DNA from: Nocardioides sp. R-C-SC26
GTDB lineage: Bacteria; Actinomycetota; Actinomycetes; Propionibacteriales; Nocardioidaceae
Reading direction: 5' to 3'
Assembly (NCBI RefSeq): GCF_021246465.1
Contig: NZ_JAHRHK010000009.1
Span: 93,408 to 157,407 of the forward strand
DNA: 64,000 bases
Under the pieces are notes generated by a model that saw nothing but the letters and a program-made list of their open reading frames with translations, was not told the DNA's origin and ran no database searches. Positions 41,581 through 50,061 of the stretch are shown one piece after another; position 1 is the stretch's first letter; each line of letters opens with the position of its first letter. Made by a program: the position numbers and the translations under genes.

Positions 41581-41747
41581 CCGGTGGTCGAGCCTGTCGA
41601 GACCCTCACCGCATCTCGACGAGCTCGATGACCGGGGGCGCTCGGTGGTCGAGCGGTTGTAGAGACCCTCACCGCCCGGTGGTCGAGCCTGTCGAGACCC
41701 TCACCGCATCTCGACGAGCTCGATGACCGAGAGCGGTCGATGACCGG
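41581..41747. repeat. Dispersed-repeat cluster with an exact 54-bp direct repeat
   Basis: The 54 bases at 41581-41634 (CCGGTGGTCGAGCCTGTCGA ... GAGCTCGATGACCG) recur exactly at 41676-41729. Between them is a decayed copy with GGTGGTCGAGCGGTTGTAGA. A further partial CGGTCGATGACCGG follows. It fills the convergent gap between the reductase and helicase stop codons and can form strong hairpins. Confidence 0.9.
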
Positions 41748-41755
41748 GAGAGCGA

Positions 41756-43684
41756 TCAGTCGTCGCGGTTCTTCTTGTGGCGCGGCTTCTTGTCGCGACC
41801 GCCGTCCTCGCGCGACGGGCCGGGGCCGAAGTCGTCGGCGGTCGCGGAGCGCTGACCGCGCGAGCCGCCGGAGCCACCCGAGCCCTTGTAGCCGCCGCCC
41901 GAGCTCCGCGCCGGACGGGCGGACGGGGCGCCGGTGTCGCGCTGGATCTCGATCAACTTGCCGGAGATCCGCGTCTCGCGCAGGTTCTCCCACACGTGGG
42001 CGGGCAGCTCGGCCGGCAGCTCGACGAGGGAGTGGTCGGGGCGGATCGCGATATGTCCGAAGTCCCGGCGCTTGAGGCCACCCTCGTTCGCGATCGCGCC
42101 GACGATCTGGCGCGGCTCCACGCGGTGGCGCTTGCCGACCATGATCTTGTACGTGGCCATCGGCTGGTCGGAGTCGCGGCGGCCACGCGCGGGCCGACCT
42201 TCGCCCTCACGGTCGCCGAAGCGGTCGCCTCGGCTGTCACGACGTCCGCGATCCGGGCGATCCGAGCGCTCGCTCCGCTCGGGACGGCGCTCGGCCACCG
42301 GGTCGTCGGCCGGGTCGAGCAGCAGCGGGGTCTCCCCCTGCGCCACGATCGCCAACGCGGCGGCGACGTCCACCTCGGGCACGTCGTGGTTGCGCACGTA
42401 GTGGTTGATGATCTCCCGGAAGCCGTCGACGCGGTCCGTCAACGAGAGGGCCTCGGTGATCGCGTCGTCGAAACGGGCCAGCCGCGTCGAGTTCACGTCG
42501 TCGACCGAGGGCAGCTTCATCTCGGCGAGCGGCTGGCGGGTGGCCTTCTCGATGTGCTTGAGCAGGTACCGCTCGCGCGGGGTGATGAACGAGATGGCAT
42601 CGCCCGATCGGCCGGCACGGCCGGTGCGGCCGATCCGGTGCACGTAGCTCTCGGTGTCGGTCGGGATGTCGTAGTTGACGACGTGGCTGATGCGCTCGAC
42701 GTCGAGCCCGCGGGCCGCGACGTCGGTGGCGACGAGGATGTCGAGCTTGCCGTCCTTGAGCCGGTTCACGGTGCGCTCACGCTGCACCTGCGCGACGTCG
42801 CCGTTGATGGCCTCGGCGCTGAAGCCCCGGGCGCGCAGCTTCTCGGCGAGCGTCTCGGTCTCGTTCTTGGTGCGGACGAAGACGATCATGCCCTCGAAGT
42901 TCTCGACCTCCAGGATGCGCGTGAGGGCATCGACCTTGCGGGGGTAGCTGACCACCAGGTAGCGCTGGGTGATGTTGGCCGCGGTGGAGGTCTTGCCCTT
43001 GACCGTGATCTCGACCGGGTTGTCCAGGTAGCGCTGGGAGAGGCGGCGGATCGGCGGCGCCATGGTCGCGCTGAACAGCGCCACCTGCTTCTCCGCAGGG
43101 GTGTCGGCCAGGATCGTCTCGACATCCTCGGCGAAACCCATGTTGAGCATCTCGTCGGCCTCGTCGAGCACGAGGTGGCGCAGCTCGGACAGATCGAGGG
43201 TCCCCTTGTCGAGGTGGTCCATGATCCGGCCCGGGGTGCCGACCACGACATGCACTCCTCGGCGCAGCGCCGACAGTTGGACGCCATAGCCCTGTCCGCC
43301 GTAGACGGGGAGCACGTGCACGCCCTTGAGGTAGGAGGCGTACCGCTCGAAGGCCTCGCACACCTGGAGCGCGAGCTCACGGGTGGGGGCGAGCACCAGC
43401 GCCTGCACCGCCTGGTGCTTGGGGTCGATGCGGTCGAGGATCGGCAGCGCGAATGCTGCGGTCTTGCCGGTTCCGGTCTGCGCGAGGCCGACGACGTCGT
43501 GGCCGGCGAGCAACGGCGGGATGGTCTGCTCCTGGATCGCCGACGGCGTCTCGTACCCGACGTCGCGCAGGGCCTTCAGGACGGCGTCGCCCAGACCGAG
43601 GTCGGCGAAGGTCGTCCGCTCGACCGTCTCGGTCGATTCGGCTGACTGTGCTGTTCCGGCTGCCGCATCCTGGTGCTCACTCAC
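41756..43684 (-). CDS. deaD: DEAD-box RNA helicase (DeaD/CsdA-like)
   Basis: A 642-residue ATP-dependent RNA helicase. Motifs in order: TFADLGLGDAVLKALRDVGYETPSAIQEQTIP (Q motif), AQTGTGKTAAF (I), PTRELALQV (Ia), VVGTPGRIMDHL (Ib), LDEADEMLNMGF (II, DEAD), LFSATM (III), IVFVRTKNETE (IV), LVATDVAARGLDVERISHVVNYD (V) and YVHRIGRTGRAGRSG (VI). After a basic, Asp/Arg-rich linker lies a DbpA-type RNA-binding domain (KIMVGKRHRVEPRQIVGAIANEGGLKRRDFGHIAIRPDHSLVEL), then a Gly/Ser/Lys tail ending KKPRHKKNRDD. Roles are ribosome assembly and RNA turnover, especially in cold. GTG 43684 is preceded by TACCGT and six bases, suggesting a leaderless mRNA. Confidence 0.93.
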   Translation of the reverse strand: MSEHQDAAAGTAQSAESTETVERTTFADLGLGDAVLKALRDVGYETPSAIQEQTIPPLLAGHDVVGLAQTGTGKTAAFALPILDRIDPKHQAVQALVLAPTRELALQVCEAFERYASYLKGVHVLPVYGGQGYGVQLSALRRGVHVVVGTPGRIMDHLDKGTLDLSELRHLVLDEADEMLNMGFAEDVETILADTPAEKQVALFSATMAPPIRRLSQRYLDNPVEITVKGKTSTAANITQRYLVVSYPRKVDALTRILEVENFEGMIVFVRTKNETETLAEKLRARGFSAEAINGDVAQVQRERTVNRLKDGKLDILVATDVAARGLDVERISHVVNYDIPTDTESYVHRIGRTGRAGRSGDAISFITPRERYLLKHIEKATRQPLAEMKLPSVDDVNSTRLARFDDAITEALSLTDRVDGFREIINHYVRNHDVPEVDVAAALAIVAQGETPLLLDPADDPVAERRPERSERSDRPDRGRRDSRGDRFGDREGEGRPARGRRDSDQPMATYKIMVGKRHRVEPRQIVGAIANEGGLKRRDFGHIAIRPDHSLVELPAELPAHVWENLRETRISGKLIEIQRDTGAPSARPARSSGGGYKGSGGSGGSRGQRSATADDFGPGPSREDGGRDKKPRHKKNRDD

Positions 43685-43810
43685 CCGACAACGGTAGTGG
43701 GCCGCGCGCTCAGCGGTACTTTCGTGAGCGCGGTGCCTCCGGTCACAGGGTCGATTTCCCGGACCGGGGCGTCGATTCCGCCCCGGCGCCGGAGACGGCA
43801 GACTCCGCCC

Positions 43811-45793
43811 ATGACCGACGTGCTGTGGACCCCGCCCCTGGACGGCGCCAGTGCACTGGAGGCGTTCGCGCGCGAGGTCGGCATCGACTCCGCGGACTAC
43901 GCAGCACTCCATGCGTGGTCGATCCAGGCACCCGACGCGTTCTGGACGGCGGCCTGGCGCTTCCTCGGCCTGCCCAGCGAAGGCTCGTCGACGCCGTCCC
44001 TGGTGTGGTCGCCCGGCACCCCGATCCAGGACGCGGAATGGTTCCCGCAGGTTCGGCTGAACTACGCCGAGGCGGTGCTGCGCCTTCCCGGCCGTGCGGA
44101 CGACGACGTCGTGGTGGAGGCCTACTCCGACGCCCGCGCCCACCGTGGCCTCACCGCAGGCGCACTGCGCGACCAGGTCTCCCGGGCGCGCGCGGGCCTG
44201 ATCAGCGCTGGGGTCGGGTCCGGAGACCGCGTAGCCGCGTACGCACCCAACATCCCCGAGACGCTGGTCCTGCTGCTCGCCGCCGCGAGTCTCGGTGCCG
44301 TCTTCTCCTCGTGTGCGCCGGAGTTCGGCACCCAGAGCGTGATCGACCGGTGGAGCCAGATCGAGCCGACGGTGCTGCTCGCCGTCGACGGTTACGCCTA
44401 CGGCACGGGTCCGCGCGCCAAGGCGATCGACCGCCGCGAGGAGGTCGAGACGATCCGCACCGCGCTGCCCAGCCTGCGCCAGACCGTCTGGCTGCCCTAC
44501 CTCGACGCCGACGCCACGCCGCCGGCCGGCGCCGTCAGCTGGGCGGAGTTCACGGAGACGCCGGGCGAGCTGCACTTCGAACGGCTCCCGTTCACCCACC
44601 CGCTCTACGTCTTGTTCTCCTCCGGCACGACCGGCCTCCCGAAGCCGATCGTGCACGGGCACGGCGGCATCGCCCTCGAGCACGCCAAGGCGCTGACGCT
44701 GCAGCACGATCTCGGCCCGCGCGACCGCTTCTTCTGGTTCTCCACCACCGGCTGGATGATGTGGAACTACCTGGTGTCGGGCCTGATGACCGGCGCCACG
44801 CTCGTGCTCTACGACGGCGACCCCGGCTCACCCGGGCTCGACCGGCTCTGGCGGCTCGCGGGCGAGGCGCAGGTGACCGTGTTCGGCGCGAGCGCCCCGT
44901 TCCTGATGGCGTGTCGCAAGGCCGACCTGGACCCCACTGCCCAAGCGGACCTGACCCGGGTGCGCCAGGTCGGATCGACCGGAGCGCCGCTGCCGGCCGA
45001 GGGGTACCGCTGGGTCGCCGGGACGTTCGGACCCACCGTGCAACTGGTCTCGATCAGCGGCGGCACCGACGTGTGCTCGGCCTTCGTCGGCGGCGCACCG
45101 ACGGTGCCGGTGTGGGTCGGTGAGATCTCCTGCGCGCTGCTCGGCTGCGCCGTGGAGTCCTTCGACGAGGAGCGCCGTCCTGTGCGCGGATCACTGGGCG
45201 AACTGGTGATCACGGCACCGATGCCGTCGATGCCGGTGGGCTTCTTCGGCGACGAGGACGGCGCGCGCTACCGGGCCGCCTACTTCGACGACATCCCCGG
45301 CGTGTGGCGTCACGGTGACTGGATCACCGTCACCGAGCGCGGCTCGTGCGTGATCACCGGGCGCAGCGACGCCACCTTGAACCGCGGCGGCGTCCGGCTC
45401 GGGACGGCGGAGTTCTACACCGTCGTCGAGGCCCTCGACGGTGTACGTGACAGCCTCGTCGTCCACCTCGAGGACGACGCGGGCGGCTCCGGCCGCCTGC
45501 TCCTGTTCGTCGTCCTCGACGACGCCGGCGGCTCGACGGCGCACCTGGACGACGACCTGCGGCGCACCATCGCTTCCGCCCTGCGGTCGCGGCTCTCGCC
45601 GCGGCACGTGCCGGACGACGTCGTGGCCGTCGCCGCGTTGCCGCGGACCCTGTCGGGAAAGAAGCTCGAGGTGCCGGTGAAGAAGATCCTGCGTGGCGCC
45701 GACCCCGCGACCGCCGCAGCAGCCGGCGCACTGACCGACCCCGGTGCCCTGGCGGCGTTCGTGGAGCTGCGCGAACGTCTCGGCCTCGCCTGA
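43811..45793 (+). CDS. Acetoacetate-CoA ligase
   Basis: A 660-residue acyl-adenylating enzyme. It shows the acetoacetyl-CoA synthetase N-terminus (LHAWSIQAPDAFWTAAWRFLG, WFPQVRLNYAEAVL), the AMP-binding loop YVLFSSGTTGLPKPIVHGHGG, FWFSTTGWMMWNYLVSGL, SISGGTDVCSAFVGG, HGDWITVTERGSCVITGRSDATLNRGGVRLG, and the C-terminal catalytic-lysine region LPRTLSGKKLEVPVKKIL. Reaction: acetoacetate plus ATP and CoA to acetoacetyl-CoA, for ketone-body or leucine catabolism. Length matches the family (about 650). CAGACT plus six bases precedes ATG 43811. Confidence 0.9.
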   Translation: MTDVLWTPPLDGASALEAFAREVGIDSADYAALHAWSIQAPDAFWTAAWRFLGLPSEGSSTPSLVWSPGTPIQDAEWFPQVRLNYAEAVLRLPGRADDDVVVEAYSDARAHRGLTAGALRDQVSRARAGLISAGVGSGDRVAAYAPNIPETLVLLLAAASLGAVFSSCAPEFGTQSVIDRWSQIEPTVLLAVDGYAYGTGPRAKAIDRREEVETIRTALPSLRQTVWLPYLDADATPPAGAVSWAEFTETPGELHFERLPFTHPLYVLFSSGTTGLPKPIVHGHGGIALEHAKALTLQHDLGPRDRFFWFSTTGWMMWNYLVSGLMTGATLVLYDGDPGSPGLDRLWRLAGEAQVTVFGASAPFLMACRKADLDPTAQADLTRVRQVGSTGAPLPAEGYRWVAGTFGPTVQLVSISGGTDVCSAFVGGAPTVPVWVGEISCALLGCAVESFDEERRPVRGSLGELVITAPMPSMPVGFFGDEDGARYRAAYFDDIPGVWRHGDWITVTERGSCVITGRSDATLNRGGVRLGTAEFYTVVEALDGVRDSLVVHLEDDAGGSGRLLLFVVLDDAGGSTAHLDDDLRRTIASALRSRLSPRHVPDDVVAVAALPRTLSGKKLEVPVKKILRGADPATAAAAGALTDPGALAAFVELRERLGLA

Positions 45794-45794
45794 C

Positions 45795-45890
45795 GCGAGC
45801 GCAGTGCGTCGGCCCCGGTGGTCGAGGAGCGAGCGCAGTGCGTCGGCCCCGGTGGTTGAGGAGCGAGCGCAGCGAGCGTCTCGAAACCCG
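45795..45890. repeat. 34-bp tandem repeat, GGTGGTCGAGGAGCGAGCGCAG type
   Basis: Three successive 34-bp units start at 45795, 45829 and 45863 (GCGAGCGCAG, TGCGTCGGCC, CCGGTGGTCGAGGA); the third ends in AGCGTCTCGAAACCC. A variant of the dispersed repeat located just after the ligase stop. The remaining gap to 46045 contains only the promoter region of the small gene downstream. Confidence 0.85.
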
Positions 45891-46045
45891 GTGACACGAA
45901 CGAACACCCTCGGTGGAGCACCGGTGGGGAACGCCCCCATCAGCGGGCACTCCGGTGGGGCGGATGACCCATTTCCGGCGAATGCTCGACCTTCGCGTGG
46001 GGATACGCTACCTTTGGTGAACAGAAGGTGAACAGGAGATGTCCC

Positions 46046-46174
46046 ATGCACGACGAGAACCGCCCGCAGCTGGAGATGCGCTGGGTCCCGGTGACCGATG
46101 AGCGAGGCCGCCCCCGGATGGAGGCGATCTGGATCGCCGCGTCCGACGTCGCAGCGGTCACCCACGCCGCCTGA
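46046..46174 (+). CDS. 42-residue conserved-looking small protein
   Basis: The reading MHDENRPQLEMRWVPVTDER followed by GRPRMEAIWIAASDVAAVTHAA starts at ATG 46046, six bases after AGGAGA, one of the best ribosome sites in the window, and ends TGA at 46174. A perfect 16-bp hairpin terminator follows 21 bp later. I recall similar very short proteins (MRWVPVTD..GR.. signature) in other actinobacteria but no function. It has one hydrophobic stretch at most and is acidic/basic balanced; not a membrane protein. Strong signals at both ends make it a real expressed unit even though it is short. Confidence 0.75.
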   Translation: MHDENRPQLEMRWVPVTDERGRPRMEAIWIAASDVAAVTHAA

Positions 46175-46195
46175 CGCGCACCGCACCTCTTTCAC

Positions 46196-46230
46196 GCGAG
46201 GGCGCCACCCCACCGGGGTGGCGCCCTCGC
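46196..46230 (+). terminator. Strong hairpin terminator after the small gene
   Basis: Perfect 16-base arms GCGAGGGCGCCACCCC (46196-46211) and GGGGTGGCGCCCTCGC (46215-46230) with a 3-base loop. It lies 21 bp after the stop codon at 46174. Confidence 0.85.
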
Positions 46231-46310
46231 GGCATGTCAGGTGTGGCCGCAGGAGCGGACGACGATCTCCGTGGTTGCGGGAATGGATGCGTACAGGCGT
46301 CGGTTAAGGT

Positions 46311-46325
46311 CGTTGATAGTTCAAC
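46311..46325. promoter_or_regulatory. Possible operator before the YceI gene
   Basis: GTTGA, TAGTT, TCAAC: an inverted repeat about 27 bp before the ATG, in an AT-rich segment. The core TAGTTTCAAC is similar to MarR-family operators. No regulator gene is adjacent. Confidence 0.35.
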
Positions 46326-46351
46326 CAACTGACCTGAAACGGAGTTTCACC

Positions 46352-46918
46352 ATGACCGAGTTCGACGCCGGCACGACCGCCCTGACCGACATCACCGGCG
46401 ACTACACCATCGACGTCTCGCACAGCCGCCTCGGCTTCGTGGCCCGCCACGCGATGGTCACCAAGGTCCGCGGCCAGTTCACCGACTTCTCCGGCACCGC
46501 CCACGTCGACACCGCGAACCCCGCCGACTCGAAGGTCGAGCTCGCCATCCAGGTCGCCAGCGTCGACACCGGCACGGCCGACCGCGACGGACACCTGAAG
46601 TCCGGCGACTTCTTCGACGTCGAGACCTACCCCGAGATCACCTTCGCCTCGACCGACGTCGTGCGCGACGGCGCCACGTGGACCATCACCGGCGACCTCA
46701 CCATCAAGGACGTCACCAAGTCCGTGGCGATCGAGTTCGAGGAGGTCGGCACCGCGCGCGACCCGTTCGGCAACCTGCGCCTGGGCTTCGAGGGCGCCGT
46801 CACCGTCAACCGCAAGGACTGGGGCCTGACCTGGAACGCGGCGCTCGAGACCGGCGGCGTGCTGGTCTCGGAGAAGATCAAGCTCGAGTTCGACATCTCC
46901 GCGATCGCCAACTCCTGA
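46352..46918 (+). CDS. YceI family protein
   Basis: A 188-residue lipocalin-like beta-barrel protein. It has the YceI pattern: GDYTIDVSHSRLGFVARHAMVTKVRGQF at the N-terminus, DGHLKSGDFFDVETYPEITFAS in the middle, and GDLTIKDVTKSVAIEFE with RLGFEGAVTVNRKDWGLTWN later. Such proteins bind isoprenoid or other amphiphilic molecules in a barrel. There is no signal peptide, so this is the cytoplasmic type common in actinobacteria. ATG 46352 follows GGAG by eight bases. The inverted repeat upstream suggests regulation, and a hairpin closes the transcript. Confidence 0.92.
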   Translation: MTEFDAGTTALTDITGDYTIDVSHSRLGFVARHAMVTKVRGQFTDFSGTAHVDTANPADSKVELAIQVASVDTGTADRDGHLKSGDFFDVETYPEITFASTDVVRDGATWTITGDLTIKDVTKSVAIEFEEVGTARDPFGNLRLGFEGAVTVNRKDWGLTWNAALETGGVLVSEKIKLEFDISAIANS

Positions 46919-46941
46919 TCGCCGCAGCAAGCCGTCGGGAG

Positions 46942-46990
46942 CGGTGAGTCTGAGACCGTCCGGAGGTCGGTACAGGTTCCAGACTCACCG
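46942..46990 (+). terminator. Hairpin terminator after the YceI gene
   Basis: Arms CGGTGAGTCT (46942-46951) and AGACTCACCG (46981-46990) pair perfectly, and further inner pairs extend the stem. It starts 24 bp after the YceI stop codon. Confidence 0.7.
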
Positions 46991-47050
46991 CCCACCCGGC
47001 GCGGGGAATTCAGGTGCACGTGGAGGGCGAGACGGCGACACTGGGCTCTC

Positions 47051-48877
47051 GTGAGCACCTCCCCCGACCTCGGCGCACTCCCACCACTGCCCGACGGCTA
47101 CGACGCCAGGCCGCTGCGGTTCGAGGACGCCGAGGCGACATTCGCGGTGATCGCGGCCGAGCAGGCCGCCGACCTCGACCACGTCGCCGTCGAGCTGGCC
47201 GACATCGTCGGCGAGTGGCAGCGGCCGAGCTTCGACGTCGAGACCAGCACCATCGGCGTCTTCCGCGACGGAACCCTGATCGCCTTCGGCGAACGCACCT
47301 CGCCGCGGCGTTGCGACGCCGCGGTGCAGCCCGCGCATCGTGGCCTCGGCATCGGCACCTGGATCGCGCACTGGCTGCGCGAACTCGCCCGCGCTCACGG
47401 CGACATCGACCTCGGGATGCCCAATCCCGAGGGTTCGCCGGGCGACCTCCTCCTCGCGGATCTCGGCTACCTGCGTCGGTGGACGTCGTGGGTGCTGCAG
47501 CTGCCGCGGGACGTCGAGATCGCCGAGCGCGCCCTGCCGCCCGGCTACGCCGTCCGGACCGCCGAGGCCGCGGAGTACCGCGCCCTGCACGACGTCCTCG
47601 AAGATGCCTTCCTGGAGTGGTCGGCACGCGAGCGCGAGCCGCTCGCGGACTTCCTCGCGACCAGCGTCGAGCGACCCGGCTTCGAGCCCTGGATGCTCCG
47701 CGTCGTCACCGACGCGGAGGGCGCGGTGGTGGGAGCCGTGCACGTCACGCTGTGGGAGAACGGCGACGAGGTCGAGGCCTACATCAACCGGCTCGCCGTC
47801 CGCGCCGACCAGCGCAACCGTGGCCTCGCGCAGGCGCTGATGGTCGACTGCTTCGCTGCCGGTCGCGCGCGCGGCGCGACCACCACCGGCCTCGACACCG
47901 ACTCGCGGACCGGTGCTCTCGGTCTGTACGAGAAGGTCGGCATGCAGGTCACCTCGACCTGGATCAACCGCGCCGCCGTGCTCGCGCCGTCGGGCTATGA
48001 CGTCCGGCCGCTCACCCTCGACGACGCTGCCGCGGTGCACGCGATCATCGTGGCGGAGGAGATCGCCGATGTCGGCCGCGCCGACACCGACCTCGACGAC
48101 ATCATCGCGGAATGGGACCGGCCCGGCACTCGTCTGAGCGAGACGGCCATCGGCATCGAGCATGATGGAACACTCGTGGCCTACGGAGAACTGAGCGACG
48201 AGCATGCTTTCGCCGCCGTGCACCCCGATCACCAGGGGCGCGGCCTCGGGCAGCGCGTCGCGCTGTGGCTGGAACTGCGCGCCCGCGCGCTGGGATGGCG
48301 GTCGCTCGGGGGTCAGGTGGTCGCCGACGGCCCCGCCGACCGATTGCTCGCACGCCGCGGCTACGAGGTCCGTTGGACCGCGTGGGACCTCGAGTTGCCG
48401 CCGGGTGCCACCGTCCCGCCGCGTGACGTTCCCGCCGGATACGCCGTCCGTGAGGCCACCGCGGCCGACCACGAGGCCTGCTGGACCCTCTTCGAGGACG
48501 CCTTCCTGGAGTGGTCGGACCGCGACCGGAAGTCACTGGCCGACTTCGGCGCCCTGATGTGGGATCGCCCGTCGTTCGCACCATGGAACCTGCAGGTGGT
48601 CACCGACCCGGACGGCGCGCTCGCCGGCGCCGTCTTCGTCACGCTCACCGACGGCGGCGACGCCTACATCCACAAGCTCGCCGTGCGCGCCGACCAGCGT
48701 GGCCGCGGCCTCGCGCAGGTGCTGCTCCGCGTTGCCTTCGGCACGGCCCGCGAGCACGGCGCGCAGATCTCCCGCCTCTCCACCGACACCCGAGCGGGAG
48801 CGCGCTCGCTGTACGAGCAGATGGGGATGGTCGTGGAGTCGACCTGGGTGAACCGGGCGAAGCCGCTCGGCAGCTGA
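47051..48877 (+). CDS. Four-domain GNAT acetyltransferase (duplicated double-GNAT)
   Basis: A 608-residue protein built of two homologous ~305-residue halves, each a pair of GNAT domains. Half one: YDARPLRFEDAEATFAVIAAEQ ... VQPAHRGLGIG and YAVRTAEAAEYRALHDVLEDAFLEW ... VRADQRNRGLAQALM ... GLYEKVGMQVTSTWINRA. Half two repeats the same order: YDVRPLTLDDAAAVHAIIVAEE ... VHPDHQGRGLG and YAVREATAADHEACWTLFEDAFLEW ... VRADQRGRGLAQVLL ... SLYEQMGMVVESTWVNRA. All four acetyl-CoA pyrophosphate loops (Q/H..GxG/A) look intact. Double-GNAT proteins include mycothiol synthase; this one is not recognisably MshD. Acceptor substrates are unknown. GTG 47051 has an ACACT-type -10 and no ribosome site. Confidence 0.85.
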   Translation: MSTSPDLGALPPLPDGYDARPLRFEDAEATFAVIAAEQAADLDHVAVELADIVGEWQRPSFDVETSTIGVFRDGTLIAFGERTSPRRCDAAVQPAHRGLGIGTWIAHWLRELARAHGDIDLGMPNPEGSPGDLLLADLGYLRRWTSWVLQLPRDVEIAERALPPGYAVRTAEAAEYRALHDVLEDAFLEWSAREREPLADFLATSVERPGFEPWMLRVVTDAEGAVVGAVHVTLWENGDEVEAYINRLAVRADQRNRGLAQALMVDCFAAGRARGATTTGLDTDSRTGALGLYEKVGMQVTSTWINRAAVLAPSGYDVRPLTLDDAAAVHAIIVAEEIADVGRADTDLDDIIAEWDRPGTRLSETAIGIEHDGTLVAYGELSDEHAFAAVHPDHQGRGLGQRVALWLELRARALGWRSLGGQVVADGPADRLLARRGYEVRWTAWDLELPPGATVPPRDVPAGYAVREATAADHEACWTLFEDAFLEWSDRDRKSLADFGALMWDRPSFAPWNLQVVTDPDGALAGAVFVTLTDGGDAYIHKLAVRADQRGRGLAQVLLRVAFGTAREHGAQISRLSTDTRAGARSLYEQMGMVVESTWVNRAKPLGS

Positions 48878-48954
48878 GGCGGTGGCCGTCGGCGACCGGG
48901 GGCTCGCCCACCGAGCCGGGCACCGCACCGAGAACACGTTCTACCCTGGGCGGC

Positions 48955-49941
48955 ATGTCGACCTTCTTCGCCGTCCGGTACGACTTCCGGACGCCGGGCG
49001 CCACGCCGACGGAGCGGCAGGAGGTGTACGCGCGCTCGCTGGAGCAGGCACGCTACGTCGACGAGCAGGGCCACGACGTGCTGATGCTGAGCGAGCACCA
49101 TGCATCGGACGACGGCTACCTGCCGAGCCCGTTGCCGGTGGCCAGCGCGATGGCGGCGGTGACGACACGGATCCCGATCACGGTCGCGGCGCTGCTGGTG
49201 AACTTCTACGAGCCGCTGCGTCTGGCCGAGGACATCGCGGTGCTCGACCACCTCAGTGGCGGACGGGTGAACTACACCTTCGGCCTGGGGTACCGGCCCG
49301 AGGAGTACGCGCTGTACGGCCGTGACTGGTCGACGCGCGGGCGCGACGTCGAGGAGCGGATCGCGGTGCTGCTCCAGGCCTGGACGGGCGCGGAGTTCGA
49401 GCACGAGGGTCGGCGGGTGCGCGTGACCCCGACGCCGTTCTCCCAGCCCCACCCGATGCTCTTCTACGGTGGAGGCACACCGGCGGCCGCGCGGCGAGCC
49501 GGCCGACTCGGACTGCACTTCCAGCCCCAGCACGGCGACCGCGCGCTGCAGGAGATCTACGAGACCGCCTGCCGCGACGCCGGCCGCGACCCGGGCCTGG
49601 TGATGCGCCCGCCGTCCGGTCCGGCGAACGTGTTCTGCACGCGTGACGTCGACGCGTTCTGGGATCGCTACGGCCACCACCTGCTCGCTGACGCCGTCGC
49701 CTACCAGGAGTGGCACGGCAAGGCGGCCTCGCACGTACTCGATCCCTCGCGCACCGTGGAGGAGATGCGGTCGGCCGGCGTGTACGTCGTCGCCACCGCC
49801 GACGAGCTGATCGACCGGAGCCGCAGCGGAGAGCTGCGGTTGATCACCAGCCATCCCGCCTGCGGTGGCCTGCCGAGCGAGCCGTCGTGGGAGAGTCTGC
49901 GCCTGATCTCGGAGACCGTGCTGCCTGCCGTCCGAGCCTGA
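48955..49941 (+). CDS. LLM-class flavin-dependent oxidoreductase
   Basis: A 328-residue luciferase-like monooxygenase. Key pieces: MSEHHASDDGYLPSPLPVASAMAAVTTRIPI, AALLVNFYEPLRLAEDIAVLDHLSGGRVNYTFGLGYRPEEYALYG, and FYGGGTPAAARRAGRLGLHFQPQ. It uses FMN or F420; the general type is a bacterial luciferase-family barrel without known substrate. The TACCCT box 7 bases before ATG 48955 suggests a leaderless transcript. The preceding four-domain GNAT gene ends 77 bp upstream. Confidence 0.88.
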   Translation: MSTFFAVRYDFRTPGATPTERQEVYARSLEQARYVDEQGHDVLMLSEHHASDDGYLPSPLPVASAMAAVTTRIPITVAALLVNFYEPLRLAEDIAVLDHLSGGRVNYTFGLGYRPEEYALYGRDWSTRGRDVEERIAVLLQAWTGAEFEHEGRRVRVTPTPFSQPHPMLFYGGGTPAAARRAGRLGLHFQPQHGDRALQEIYETACRDAGRDPGLVMRPPSGPANVFCTRDVDAFWDRYGHHLLADAVAYQEWHGKAASHVLDPSRTVEEMRSAGVYVVATADELIDRSRSGELRLITSHPACGGLPSEPSWESLRLISETVLPAVRA

Positions 49942-50061
49942 TCGTCCCTGTGACCGGCGACCGCGCACCGGCGCCGACCGTGCCGTCGGCACACGCCGTC
50001 CAGCGGTCCACGCCCGGACGCCGTCACGAGCGCTCGTGCCCGCAGGTGCTTCGATAGAGCG

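Noticed and set aside
43685..44707. Upstream extension of the DEAD-box helicase frame
   Set aside because: The added residues lie opposite the acetoacetate-CoA ligase gene and the Q motif begins shortly after GTG 43684.
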